The notes beneath the pieces were generated by a model that ran no database searches, was not told the origin of the DNA, and worked only from the letters and a program-made list of their open reading frames with translations. Made by a program: the position numbers and the translations under genes. Below are positions 45,701-48,724 of a stretch of 64,000 bases of DNA, piece by piece. Every line of letters begins with the position of its first letter. Positions within the stretch are counted from its first letter, which is position 1. Source of the DNA: Symsagittifera roscoffensis (lineage: Eukaryota; Xenacoelomorpha; Acoela; Convolutidae); contig NC_087068.1 in assembly GCF_963678635.1 (NCBI RefSeq), forward strand, positions 45,179,013 to 45,243,012. The letters run 5' to 3'.

Positions 45701-48126
45701 GCTGCTATTAGCATGTAAACAATTGACATAGAGGCAAAACTGAGCTTCGCACCATTTGTGATACAACAAGTATAAAATTTAAACAGCAAGAAACTTTCGA
45801 ACTATCTAAGAGTGCTTCGAAAGATCAAACTATAAAAATCATGTTTTCAGTGTTTAAATTTGATAAAAAAATTTTACAGTTCCAAGTGGAGTAAATCTCC
45901 ACAATTTCAAAAATATTATCAAAAGTTTGTAGGAAACAAAATATTAGGTAAATAATTCGACAGCCAATAAGCTGAACTGAACCAAAATTGCTCGGCAAAA
46001 AATTGATGAAATACTTACGTTTACTGCCCAAATAGTATCCACAAAAGCCATAAAGGCAATGAATTCAAGTTAATATACATAATTCCGAAACTAAACTGAG
46101 AGCTCAATCAAACGCAGAAAAATTATCAGTAAAAATTTAATTTTGATGAATATTGAAAACAAACAATCTGTTAAAATGAATGAAGATATTTCTTAAAAAA
46201 CATGCCAAAACAATAGAATTCAAATTAGCATCGGGAAAAAATTTAACTAGCGGTAATTAAAAAAAAACGTCAGCAGAAGCCCTTCATGCCAACATTTTTT
46301 AAAAAAAATGCTCATTAAATAAATTTGAGTACCCTTTCCCTTCAGAACACACAAGCACACAAAAGTTTATCAATTAGTTCAATAAAAAGCCACTAAGTAG
46401 ATATAAACACAGAGGCAAAGCTTTTAGCAAACACGCTTCGAGTAGTAGAACATTAGAATTAGGCTTCGAATTGGTAAAAATTTGGCTACGTCTCGGATTC
46501 GAACCTGAGGCCGAAGGATTGAGTCTCACATATTAACCACTCAGTCGCGAACACTTATTAAATCACAAACACTAGCCAAAAAAACAGAAAACAGATGCTA
46601 TGAGAACAGATTATGATTAAAGCAAAAATTCCAACAACTAAGTGAACACTTTTAATGAACTTTTATTTGCGAGTTAGGTTACAAAAAAAAGAAGATTCGT
46701 ACTAAAACACTAACGCTCACAAGCTTGCTAGTGTATTAAAGCGAAGCAAATTATGCCGCAAGCAAAACTGTTCCAGCTTCAATTGAGGCAAGCTAATTGG
46801 TTTTACTAGTTCATTAACCACCCATAACTTAACAACCGATTTGATAAAGGCAGACAAAAATTTATAGTTTTTCTATTTATGTAACAAAATTCGTGTTGGT
46901 AAGTTAAGTGGTTTGGAAAAGGTAAATTTCGCCAAATTGCGATGGTTAATGCGCACTAAGCTTCTTGTTTTCCATTAATGAATGGACGGCAGTAACTACA
47001 ACTACAAATGCAAATAAAAAAAAGCAGTTTTCACTAAAGGGGTTAGTCTGACAGACGTCAGTCGTGATAATTTTTCTAGTAAAATATTAAACTTTGCCAG
47101 TAAACGCGTTTATGAATCTTAGAGGTGTATATTCATGCATGCAGCGACAACTTGTCAGAAGCGTCAATTTGGCACACCAATAAGAATTAGCAACATTTAG
47201 GAAAGCTGCTGATAGGTCTTGCGCTTGCCAGAGCGAATGAACGAGTTCTTTCAGTTTTCTCGCAATGGAAATTTTACCTGGTAACCGATTATACGCCATT
47301 ATTAACTCTATATTCAGACAAATTTTGGAGCGTGTATCAGGTTGATTTTGTGAGCGTGTAATCAGTTTTATGTTTTTTTTGCCAGTACTCTTAAAAATAA
47401 GTGACTAAGCGGTTCTAAACAAACAATATCAAAATTTTTTTTTCAGATTTGGTATCTGTACTTCGAAAAATTTGTAATGGTTTTTTGTTTTTGTCCCCAC
47501 GATAAGAAATGTTTGGGTCCAATTTGATTCGAATTGGCTCCTTTTTTTGATTCGATTCATTTGAACTCAGCAACTGAATAACTTTCAGTTCACAAATTGA
47601 TTTATTTTGAACCTTCTAAATATTATGCGAAATCACCACAATTTTAACGCTTTAGGTATTCAACTATCTCTTCGTAGAAACTACAGTTTTGACAGTGCTC
47701 GTCAGATGTTCAACTGGTAAACTAAAATCCCCTGGCATAACATGTCAGCTAATTCACACGCGGGTAATACTGTTAATCGGAAACATTTTACTGTAAAAAA
47801 AAAACTGAATCGAGGAAAAATTTCTAGTAGCATGCCTACCTTAACTACTAATTCTGGTCAACCAATACAGCACAAATGAAAAAACTTGGGCATAAAACCT
47901 AAAAATTTAATAATTTTTTCATGTGAACAATACAATCCATACCTGGTAGCCCTTGAGATATTTTAACCACACAATCCATAGGAAACGTTATAGTTTTTCC
48001 ATCAAGAGTCGAATGTCCAATTGACGTGTCGTCTTCATTGAAGGTAACTTCTTCCAGGATTTGACCTATTCTAAGATCAATTTCACCGTCATTTTGCGCA
48101 GCATAGTCATTTATCACGCGGTACAT
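9798..48126 (-). CDS. SH3-containing DC-STAMP-domain membrane protein (DCST1/2, Sneaky, SPE-42/49 family)
   Basis: Nine exons (high to low): 48126-47943, 43562-43375, 42930-42730, 42390-42262, 41734-41535, 41101-40969, 37941-37708, 33579-33429, 11206-9798. All junctions are GT-AG and phases agree throughout, giving about 942 aa. Exon 1 is SH3-like (VINDYAAQNDGEIDL, then FPMDCVVKI). Exons 2-4 are Ser/Asp/Ala-rich. Exons 5-6 carry three membrane segments. Exons 7-8 are the extracellular Cys-containing part (ACHSELAYNQ). Exon 9 has three more membrane segments, the family signature around LRFRHVICGMFF, and a C-terminal RING-like CxxC array (CYAC, CIPC, CILC). Family members act on sperm membranes in sperm-egg interaction; human DCST1 is also a reported ubiquitin ligase. 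The DCST call rests on exons 5-9 and is strong. Joining exon 1 rests on matching phase only (phase 1) across a 4.4-kb intron. The last intron hosts the giant retroelement. Confidence 0.8.
12387..12794 (-). repeat. 3' LTR of the retroelement
   Basis: This 408-bp copy matches the 5' LTR. It should supply the element's polyadenylation site. Since the element lies in the same direction as the host gene, this LTR could also end host transcripts inside the intron. Confidence 0.95.
12795..12808 (-). promoter_or_regulatory. Polypurine tract beside the 3' LTR
   Basis: On the minus strand the bases just before the 3' LTR read ccggatggg, a short purine-rich tract suited to plus-strand priming. It is shorter than in most elements. 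Confidence 0.5.
12809..14317 (-). other. Retroelement 3' non-coding region
   Basis: About 1.5 kb between ORF8 and the 3' LTR without a convincing frame on the element's strand. Two copies of ggtgggttaggcc occur 45 bp apart (13496 and 13541). Plus-strand reading frames here are short, Phe/Cys-rich and lack any domain. Confidence 0.45.
14318..14405 (-). other. Intron-like segment just after the ORF8 stop
   Basis: On the minus strand, three bases after the ORF8 stop, the text reads cag|gtaagtatg, a near-perfect donor. About 20 nt on comes tactaac, the ideal branch point, and then a pyrimidine-rich acceptor, atgttttctttag. The result is an intron of about 88 nt in the element's 3' region. Its presence in the genome copy means the copied RNA was unspliced there. 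Confidence 0.5.
14409..16202 (-). CDS. Retroelement ORF8: 597-aa protein of unknown function
   Basis: This frame starts within the env stop codon (ATGA). The first 200 residues are Ser/Pro/Thr/Asn-rich and probably disordered. A basic hinge (FKRKFPNHPFPAKPG) follows. The last 390 residues have ordinary globular composition with many Tyr, Phe and His and no signal peptide or clear membrane segment. I recognise no enzyme motif, zinc finger or structural-protein signature. The position downstream of env has no counterpart in standard gypsy/errantivirus maps. Length, composition and an intact frame in a young element make coding very likely. Possible roles include a virion or regulatory protein, without evidence. 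Confidence 0.75.
   Translation of the reverse strand: MSRQLGSLHRSNSHPTNLTSSIPIIPLFAFPPPDFPSSNVTSGMNSDTNSQISVLYSISQLNNPNIETPDEFADSEPSPSNNFHNPSHFSQPPFQPILSNNPDPITPTPSYASQVTPTYSSYHSDQSSPDTPRISPELDNFITLQQQPYHLNTPTINQISSTTNSSNPPTPSSNYTESLAPSSTSTESSLNTNRAYRTFKRKFPNHPFPAKPGTAREYINHPQHTNTREFLAITLPSFPQYTLNTPHDANETRNFVDEYVLMPTLSWTSYYHFTNPLCLPLTNTSIDIDRNKDMLYRLTTPLTARQFTYVGYKKSLKIHTAPRANEYTLEYYDHNIIRANQDQFLDDDRFANPQITEKFFIKTPYVFTLNIFDRKFDHIISEALTSTQAYESFKERFQIFSLTFHFLAPHERDLHCSHDIMLRTKQTHTYSYYRFIQNHFDLHTPSRQPHHRFQFINSKYTSPYFLNFTYCIKNTNLHGILRNYDPITQMYIFCPITKTFNAEESRPFLIPHEFVQPIEIPILEFIHNTKFNHKLYNLIQNTPYEFAVGTEELTTIKALQLLWPLLQTKNIIRILAKLLTTSELIHDIFPHGFFPDD
16199..18817 (-). CDS. Retroelement env-like glycoprotein
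   Basis: An 872-codon frame with a signal peptide (residues 1-18), a long Cys-containing ectodomain, a strong membrane segment near residues 700-725, a second hydrophobic stretch near 745-765, and a Pro/Asn-rich cytoplasmic tail. This is the layout of a class of fusion glycoproteins. The part around residues 450-600, a Cys/helix region leading to a GNILWFYTC-type strand and further Cys, reminds me of glycoproteins of chuvirids and of env genes captured by other LTR elements. That resemblance is from memory and needs a profile search. Its stop overlaps the next start as ATGA (16199-16202). Env should let the element leave or enter cells as an errantivirus does; this is inference. Confidence 0.75.
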   Translation of the reverse strand: MYILKLLIFLQTLFLITSNQNINPSPRTGPQDLLVTHYDCEENEQKTLHKYAINQVSQCETEPQAIETTDIIATLYSKARATTVTGYKFTATFSEKKVHCSQVSNGNKNRLDHESFYQSNIERLLHLNPDDCKNELLRLNITKNKNSQRKLVNFQVFSDSVHQSQLERHQGHIRLDEKYPYNGAHGRLTYDLHDKHWIPHIGINNPSNCKADTKNKGYQEIMFFDWKIQLEKIQLTRDLSDNTMIYQGIRLPCKNDQGYCDPTTRTQATIVWFPEDTCTTFQVAKIHARMIKFHEKYFIQSIPYEQVHPSRKLSSDFRNIDNIENKLTRFQIYQETELACKYRNPLHRTQYSEILVEYEKGFDMTTGKVKIDPYATGHPLNEGTSYIPVNFEKSNGQPGGHLKPYDTRSTRLQELSLMNTTYFGNIHYDIHLDMKLDYTISRIFQEMSLSELETLHQLCELERTQILQSLALAVLKIPYAGYLLSGNRSNFLDYEGNILWFYTCTKKVSPLYVFEDKRCYKRIPIFYKNKVHFVDTLSRRTYFWDTAVPCGSENSHNVVQLNPDENKYYLLTPYPTLMQSLKKFSPESIRAIARNPNIDLQSIGIYSKSDIQHHIRTQQFQELLTQMDTIQRQSIDQNLRKLAETAGFADIYTQDYSGYFKDIKDYIYLNGEKYRPQDISPINIFSFVTLKNEILDFLGWPYYILEKLTILYAMFNFIGFLFSLLKGIYNTCAIHTQVNRQASVARILFAGFFGIFSTSINKILLDAQIKEYNTKITTRQNTYDEEHNNVDTQPTAPQLPPLPNNHPLSLAPRNFRNLAITHNPNFRLTTSQSPVQHIMTHPSQDDNTYEQIIEQPHTTAFQSQNNNFFSPR
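18805..19941 (-). CDS. Retroelement ORF6: AUG-free Pro/Ser/Thr-rich frame of 378 codons
   Basis: I read this frame codon by codon. It is open for 378 codons from just after a TAA (19942-19944) to the TAA at 18805-18807 and contains no Met codon. The product would be Pro/Ser/Thr/Asn/Gln-rich in its first 200 residues and more structured at the end, with DWNTFTAPPPLFG and HNWALNRLQYRQDIHNDI. It overlaps the env start (18817) by 13 nt. It cannot start at AUG, so it needs a non-AUG start or a spliced leader. Low complexity is the chief worry, yet the length and the termination beside env argue for coding. Function unknown. Confidence 0.6.
   Translation of the reverse strand, partial: QFKNPSKIATQQSQNQSSPTSSQDNPTPPSTTQNPQTSTRISFQDNPYTFEERHARLSEPLEPVQRQASLSEPTYNLYPTLPQELSRIRNLSQNQNTAEINRQIIHPRRNRNFQTPRVHFDIPQSPTQTTPENTTGITPETPTLFSQRSTSSLPSDYLGSTPTSEQIRENPFNPPNLTSRLPYWTTNSFTQGEPNLVNDPIDISTDTTTSSSLPETLSLPSTPSISQFSPLPFNLNFPNNLDARYREQSSINIPLRLDWNTFTAPPPLFGQHQESNRLHNWALNRLQYRQDIHNDIRDHNIQILQQNSLQLKFEITVKLNNITQHPYPLNPPNITAQSLPPPFITTEVIYKYDRYTKNTIGYITFYNPYSGLSYTCIF
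19947..20135 (-). CDS. Retroelement ORF5: 62-aa hydrophobic peptide
   Basis: It begins inside the stop codon of the 76-aa ORF (ATGA). Two hydrophobic helices (about residues 11-30 and 37-52) flank a Cys/Lys loop (CKCIKK), followed by a charged tail. Family unknown. Two other AUGs occur inside it, both out of frame (20049 and 20043); one is followed at once by a stop and the other opens a short 25-codon frame. With the preceding ORF it looks like a pair of membrane peptides translated by reinitiation or leaky scanning. Confidence 0.5.
   Translation of the reverse strand: MIRTIFSRTDIFLLFVIFITFLSSLILTICKCIKKAIITFALATILLILFLEEYYNKHKISH
20132..20362 (-). CDS. Retroelement ORF4: 76-aa hydrophobic peptide
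   Basis: Very hydrophobic, with two or three membrane-spanning stretches rich in Ile/Phe/Leu (residues about 10-55), then a short polar tail. It contains no second Met. Its TGA stop shares bases with the start of the next ORF (ATGA, 20132-20135). Small hydrophobic proteins of this kind in viruses are often membrane-permeabilising or entry helpers; nothing here proves that. High AT content alone gives hydrophobic frames, so confidence is moderate. The ATGA junction and the lack of other AUGs argue for real use. Confidence 0.5.
   Translation of the reverse strand: MLFSQTVAQIFINFKHFFSILQVFIIFLFDIIESFLIIIIIFCNIFLIFYTIIELFLQLSKTLEYIHRYDFNNLSK
20363..20962 (-). other. Retroelement spacer between pol and the 3' ORF block
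   Basis: No reading frame of note over 600 bp. It lies just before the cluster of small ORFs and env. It could hold a splice acceptor or promoter for a subgenomic env message; I cannot point to one decisively. Confidence 0.4.
20963..24163 (-). CDS. Retroelement pol: RT (rest), RNase H, integrase
   Basis: A 1066-codon frame counted from its first Met; the frame is open further upstream to about 24270, where it overlaps the gag-pro frame. RT shows LTQFVIGNQQYEFNRL, FGISIGP-like and the YLDD catalytic box near residue 64. RNase H follows (AMCDASNFGIGAALL near 208, TDHKP, and a late DTLSR). Integrase has an HHCC finger (HTQNIKGH ... CNDCIVC, about 575-620) and a DDE core (FDTKGP, VTDNGTEF, LVEGMN; about 644, 706, 741). 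A GPY-like module (RKGPYQI) is near 921. The C-terminal tail is Lys/Asn-rich. All catalytic residues I can check are present, so apart from the frame break the enzyme looks intact. Confidence 0.93.
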   Translation of the reverse strand: MNSAYNQMPLDEQSRRLTQFVIGNQQYEFNRLFYGISIGPAAFSAFMSKIFRPLILKKNAITYLDDVFMQSQTKDEMFKVLETYHQILQNENLKAAPDKSHFFLTRVKFLGHNIERKTITPLKSRIDAIQKLQPPTNKKKIQEFLGMLNFLSKYVYKMQLYLRPFYNILRQQNNFEWNTEHQTRFEEIKKLLTEQISNTIPDPDQPFYAMCDASNFGIGAALLQSHNGTNKMNLISANSRLFTQAELRLSTLMRECTAIIYTLTEYEFLILGSKHPTVLFTDHKPIIFLFTQKSNPNHRVYRFQLILMKFPNLHIVWTAGKNLALPDTLSRNTPPELLTRKTTVEIPKNIKFYLAENETSPRLECKYAVKTDIEQSQINNLQHFPLYLDCQNNHYEVDLLGTSTFKPIPYSQWIKNNTQQKRTKQHLPKKDHFPLIEKEDLTDKINLSGPQTNDSKYTINQVFDLHDPLDTIPLSKLEIENIFLPPTETITISTLKQYQNLDPVIRQLKSWHKYKTKPIKADSTILGNKTLLRYFRKFNNTTINENTDLLEYNLNESTVPCLPISMILIAFNISHTQNIKGHSGSEKTYSNFIQNFYFPNAPIWIKVLCNDCIVCQLNKPYPNQKQIAQKQDFKGQSLYFNHRISFDTKGPISPSSEGNSYIMVIVDAFTHYVALNPVPHCNAYYAYTTLYEHWIAKFGLPEILVTDNGTEFINNEIITLCHLYNIKHKPRTSHAPWTNGLVEGMNRSLQEYLRCIINGNDTKYTEWSADVKLFPLAYNSQITTTLGMSPYEMVFNQKPRKPIMFTANSHKNAQGYCQPNKDSICYNLPLHTHDEDHFHHPQILKLASGTHTEWILNRDKKHNEIYQKITKKLLQRQNINEQINSRFTPASDLKIGTFVLIPNFNTQKGISKKLQPLRKGPYQIIAKPTDVTYKIIDSNKKEIVQHRNNLLPYYPKEYALRELTQLYSFTGLKIIQNEPHLKNTEQNDNPTENQNTKPIATKNNTQNHKESPKQRKNRKMTEQIIPQEEIDKSEHRKTTRLRNQPRKNYKMFIPQSKILKKVEFKK
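24247..29184 (-). CDS. Retroelement gag-protease-(start of RT) polyprotein
   Basis: A 1645-codon frame. Residues 1-400 are an N-terminal region I do not recognise, followed by a Gln/Asn/Pro-rich linker. A retrotransposon-gag capsid-like domain comes next (FTGTDPEYSVEDYLNAV, then AAQKWFSVLPQ, around residues 585-790). A CCHC zinc knuckle (CNYCRRYGHSISEC) lies near residue 845, followed by a long Asn/Arg/Ser/Tyr-rich tract likely to bind RNA. An aspartic protease with LIDSGAESNI lies near residue 1228. The frame ends at the first RT motif (VLDARYLN). Gag and protease share one frame with no stop between them. The next frame continues RT, offset by one base. Capsid, protease and RT assignments are firm; the first 400 residues are unexplained. 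Confidence 0.9.
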   Translation of the reverse strand: MSSTHTPGDETPDDDEIFPFIVDADTDRGQHIFCQNLLVNLFEPGISPCKTEFPDVKIKRQIIDHYLKDICNITQQYGIYSIEFTSPNHNNRTYTIQTDDLDLEFSKVFSEYIKSIQYHNSQRANSIFTNEVFALIYSYISILENELPLTNVSPTETSKHLRVRHEITLLSSYLNIIKENFTKDDVSQHTKHDLQKILAWFIIDYFTHNIDLIAQARKNFRPQNSNDDTAITEQSDYVWDPEWSHPAFISFPQSISSQAISTISYIRDYVRVIPLTIDATPLNYNTFLPDTQNNSLNSTVIHNENLNGTRNLTQQDIQTPSHFINEEIVHTTTTQQSISPIRPNLTTPRNTNPSQTQVTLQSTVKPSVAPKYSHMDYQTYKPMTIPSKTRKTFTRNNFADHNYNYTHPSKTNYQPQRNFNQYTKPRNWDNPTAQYNSTNFQPNPPQDRSENYPFFQQNKNKKQTSYQMDYLSSDEDFLQPDIFAPNTQEYRRQGIQKTRTNHRNFSPQSTDAQYQQPIRQPNPINIQSFQPIQQQNPMTTHSYQPSQMQNEIPLPYYLQQHEITRNQLSNFSQMPNAAESLQMTMNPYLMGGSSITSNKPLMVFTGTDPEYSVEDYLNAVTANLILNIGPEPINTPLHQNWIHRRTALIQTTLDGAAQKWFSVLPQEIKSNWKRFTQEFSKMFDSERNKQQQRVLCNEIRRLPNETIKQIAVRIETLVRKAYSLNTHDYKNTKMTEILMMTLTPQLRKIAIKKRASHPSSIREPDLDFRKLVDKLEQAEITMKLEETENLKLQYVNKIETTPTNINNIQESETDLVEKITEILNIYEKNPNFKGKPSFKKWCNYCRRYGHSISECRQKQQDSQNKPQKYKEPNKSFYQYMKKDQNLPNKNVYSNNSSGKPLPNNTSYTRNQSPYNSSYRGRSPERRNTYNSSQNHYNRPNSRNNYSRSNSNTQRFVSRSNSQSRNNYYPNNQSRNSSYNRNRNYSYNRNRSYSNNRNQNYPNNRSRNNSYNRSNYNRQNNNYQNRSRNNSQNRHPSYNNRYRNYSQSPHRNNNHYNNSNNRHRSSTPKHQRQINQVQANPETTSDPPGIDDTVTDTLQLNQINCTSSDSESDTENTLAINMIKVENDYESVIYEQPFPSHIYENQSEFLQNHYTTPINSTPTTQETNEINTTNQTNKNTKTKCLNTNHIYQNIQKEQPKEKIWTIPFLLESPRNKEFQPPDLEIDFLIDSGAESNIINIPTWNEIKILHPKLTPLETSSKLATAQGSTLINYGKIQLFLLPTRTMEQSKILNKPFKQIFHITDIKYNIIGIPFISKYIPTINILNSKILIKDKYTKTKETSLTFFQRLNKQPPFFSKFYPIFNQQRKHLKPLSGNIYNFSIKQVHQYDKAQNKQKFYMSDFEFKPIHKFFKITISSIKYLKNSNSDIISLHVYNNTPYQVTLPLGLLGYCETNATISPIHEKAYRVNNILQLLDICQSTILNEELSINNIISNENRNTDYFTKTPYFKPTCNISNYTEDQQKFLTMFNFQHSQITQDEFEKLAKQLIQYSSVYATSKFDVGKISSSLHLPLKPDAVFKKQRASKVPIHLHDKVNRLLDILEQYNIISPVNKEEQPKGNTFINPVIILAKGESLKIVLDARYLNYS
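29159..29626 (-). CDS. Retroelement ORF1: small basic protein, unknown
   Basis: This frame of 155 codons precedes gag and overlaps its start by 26 nt (stop at 29159, gag ATG at 29184). The N-terminal third looks folded. A dense Arg/Lys block follows (around residues 38-63, with KRQTLKRKIITKQRQITRKR) and then an acidic/Ser stretch. The basic block could act as a nuclear-localisation or RNA-binding signal. I do not recognise the family. The overlap with gag and the open frame in a young element support that it is coding; a regulatory RNA-binding role is only a guess. Confidence 0.6.
   Translation of the reverse strand: MSFKNLGNEQTIVLHNCEIDNKKYDLVITPHTQTVGYIRTKRQTLKRKIITKQRQITRKRFSKNRNAFSESETNSLDELYKLKESIDKNYPQHDQLYFSDSETTSNSSQRGKRRIKKQYKHKPVHLYNWNQPIRHINNYILTVIERKNEFNAHPR
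29627..30878 (-). promoter_or_regulatory. Retroelement leader (5' UTR) with hairpin repeats and candidate splice donors
   Basis: This 1.25-kb leader holds a 25-bp motif repeated 60 bp apart (30143-30167, 30203-30227). The motif contains a small inverted repeat (aagg ataag cctt) and gatc ends. A second motif (gggttggagar..agtaratcgat) recurs near 29730, 29850 and, weakly, 30065. GTAAGT donors read on the minus strand near 29812 and 29938. A 77-codon frame at 30557-30790 starts 89 nt inside the LTR, is basic, and resembles nothing I know. Packaging or dimerisation is a plausible role for the hairpins, by analogy only. Confidence 0.5.
30859..30876 (-). promoter_or_regulatory. Primer-binding site of the retroelement
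   Basis: Two bases inside the 5' LTR the minus strand reads TGGTGCGACCATAAG. The TGG start pairs with the CCA tail of a tRNA, as expected for minus-strand priming. I cannot name the tRNA from memory. Confidence 0.7.
30879..31286 (-). repeat. 5' LTR of the retroelement
   Basis: This 408-bp copy differs from the 3' LTR only at two nearby bases (ctggagtg here, ctgcggtg there). It begins and ends with the canonical TG/CA dinucleotides. It should hold promoter, transcription start and R region; I cannot place these with confidence. Confidence 0.95.
33580..35226. other. DCST intron, no gene seen
   Basis: AT-rich intron sequence between the exons at 33429-33579 and 37708-37941. No gene or RNA recognised in this stretch. 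Confidence 0.45.
35227..35320 (+). repeat. Dispersed 95-bp repeat, copy 1
   Basis: Starts ttttcctggtttctttgatt and runs through gttagattgaac and tgtatttgggt to tgctgcacaaaaatcc. A diverged second copy lies at 37068-37163 in the same orientation. Confidence 0.6.
35525..36525. mobile_element. MULE-like foldback element, 1001 bp, 8-bp target duplication
   Basis: Both ends start GGT on reading inward and then share atttgccccaagtcaa. They continue as degenerate ~15-bp repeats of the type cttgtcctatgccaa over 100-140 bp. The ends are in inverted orientation. The direct repeat agcatatc flanks the element (35517-35524, 36526-36533). Long repetitive inverted ends and an 8-9-bp duplication suit Mutator-like or foldback elements. 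Between the ends lies a short frame with a FLYWCH-like start, a domain often carried by animal MULEs. No transposase core is present, so this copy is non-autonomous. Confidence 0.75.
35872..36186 (+). pseudogene. FLYWCH-like fragment inside the foldback element
   Basis: A 104-codon frame with KKRTLIIDGHDFTKKRHKLL, which resembles the first half of a FLYWCH zinc-finger (…l...G..y.k.r). The Trp-Cys and His-x-His part of the domain is missing. I read it as a remnant of a transposon-encoded gene, not as an active protein. Confidence 0.35.
36779..37010 (+). repeat. Decayed copy of the hAT-like MITE family
   Basis: Shares taggtcg, tatatattggcgcgcagagagcctctttagg, the block ending in tcctaaaatagtagcaaa and gggggtcgaaactccgagaggg with the intact copy, in the same order, but both terminal repeats are lost. 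Confidence 0.5.
37068..37163 (+). repeat. Dispersed 95-bp repeat, copy 2
   Basis: Matches 35227-35320 with scattered substitutions (ttcctggtttcttttatt, attagattgaactttgtattt). The pair brackets the foldback element. Confidence 0.6.
38102..38531 (+). mobile_element. hAT-like MITE, second copy
   Basis: Begins caggggcggatctaggattt and ends cctaaatccgcccc, matching the copy at 8845-9202 through ggcgcgcgct, tatattggcgcc and aaagtaccaaagggggg. Internal duplication of aaaaagttagtatat makes it longer. No clear target duplication, and the last bases of the right end are mutated. It lies in the intron before the 37708-37941 exon. Confidence 0.65.
38532..39419. other. DCST intron, no gene seen
   Basis: AT-rich intron sequence with no recognised gene. 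Confidence 0.4.
39420..40200 (+). repeat. Degenerate tandem array, units about 145-175 bp
   Basis: The core ttttgagaaaagtcaaaaag recurs in variant form near 39486, 39630, 39806, 39958 and 40121. Each time it is followed by a …caaaaacttgacttt-like stretch and preceded by ttgaaccc..atctcagatt..g. Units differ widely, so the array is old. No coding content. Confidence 0.6.
40201..40968. other. DCST intron, no gene seen
   Basis: AT-rich intron upstream (in plus coordinates) of the exon at 40969-41101. Nothing recognised. Confidence 0.4.
41775..41875 (+). repeat. Dispersed 100-bp repeat, copy 1
   Basis: Runs from tgaaaaatggagaggaactt through cgcaaaatcagatgcc and ataaataatcat to gtgtcgag. A second copy lies at 54998-55100 and a weak one near 58935-58985. 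Confidence 0.6.
43563..44481. other. First DCST intron, proximal part
   Basis: Between the second exon (43375-43562) and a family A repeat. There is a small palindromic cluster around 44048-44090 (atcctcatgaggat). No gene recognised. Confidence 0.4.
44482..44985 (+). repeat. Dispersed repeat family A, copy 7
   Basis: Starts acaagaccgctcgtatcagg with an intact cagggcgaagccctg hairpin. It carries cgcgttaatagcgc..tatcgcgcgttaa in the middle and ends accccgagcaaaaatcgtcc and cgttacgaaagtcg. It lies inside the first intron of the DCST-like gene, on the opposite strand to the gene. Confidence 0.8.
44986..47942. other. First DCST intron, distal part
   Basis: AT-rich, with a short (at)n run near 45340 and a tRNA-like segment at 46484-46553. 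A 70-codon frame at 47087-47299 has protein-like composition but no clear acceptor, and the flanking exons already join in phase without it. Nothing else recognised. Confidence 0.4.
46484..46553 (-). pseudogene. tRNA-like sequence (decayed tRNA or SINE head)
   Basis: The minus strand shows a perfect B box (ggttcgaatcc) and an A-box-like gcgactgagtggttaa about 35 nt upstream, followed by gagacgtagcca. The T stem has a bulge, and I cannot pair an acceptor stem. The spacing suggests a Ser/Leu-type ancestor. Pseudogene or SINE head is more likely than a working tRNA. Confidence 0.4.
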
Positions 48127-48724
48127 GATGCAACAATTTTATGCTTTAAATTATGCTATAAAATTAAGTTAATAAGTTCGGAACTAAGTCACTTTGTCTA
48201 TGATAAGTTTTTTGAATTCCGTTTCTGGTTGACAAAAACATCCATATGATCGGTTTGCTGACATAAGCTAATTCATAATTTGGGCTCAAATCGGTTGTTG
48301 ACTTATTTTTGTTTTCAAATATTGCTGGGTACACATTCGCATTATAATTCGCTATCTTTCGTACACACCTTTTGTTTACAATCAAAACAAAACATTAATT
48401 TCTATTCAAAAGTAAACAATTTTGTTTGAATCTAAAGATGATGTTCCTAAAGAGCACTGAGTACTGAGCCTTCCAAATATTCCGAGATTTCTGAATGACT
48501 AAATTCTTCATCACGACTGGTTATTGCCAAATTAAACAGACTTAAAATATTAAACTTTCGAAAATTCCTCCCTAAATATAAATAATCCAGAAGAAATAAG
48601 TAGCTAAATTTGAATCCATTTGCCCCTTTTGAGATAAATTTATTCACGAGAACAAGCTCATTTAAAAATGAAACTGTATTAAATTATTAAGCTGTACGAA
48701 AATCAATACAAGGCATCGCATATA
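48127..48724 (-). promoter_or_regulatory. Short intergenic region: IPO11 3' UTR, DCST-like promoter side
   Basis: About 600 bp separate the importin stop from the start codon of the DCST-like gene on the same strand. The importin 3' end and the downstream promoter must share this interval. I see an AATAAA at 48639-48644 but no certain TATA or initiator. Confidence 0.4.
48639..48644 (-). terminator. Poly(A) signal of IPO11
   Basis: Plus-strand tttatt reads AATAAA on the minus strand about 80 nt beyond the importin stop codon, a normal distance. Confidence 0.5.

Noticed and set aside
46484..46553. Functional tRNA gene
   Set aside because: Bulged T stem and no acceptor-stem pairing that I can find.
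47087..47299. A 70-codon frame as an extra DCST exon
   Set aside because: The exons on either side already join in matching phase, and I see no convincing acceptor or family match.
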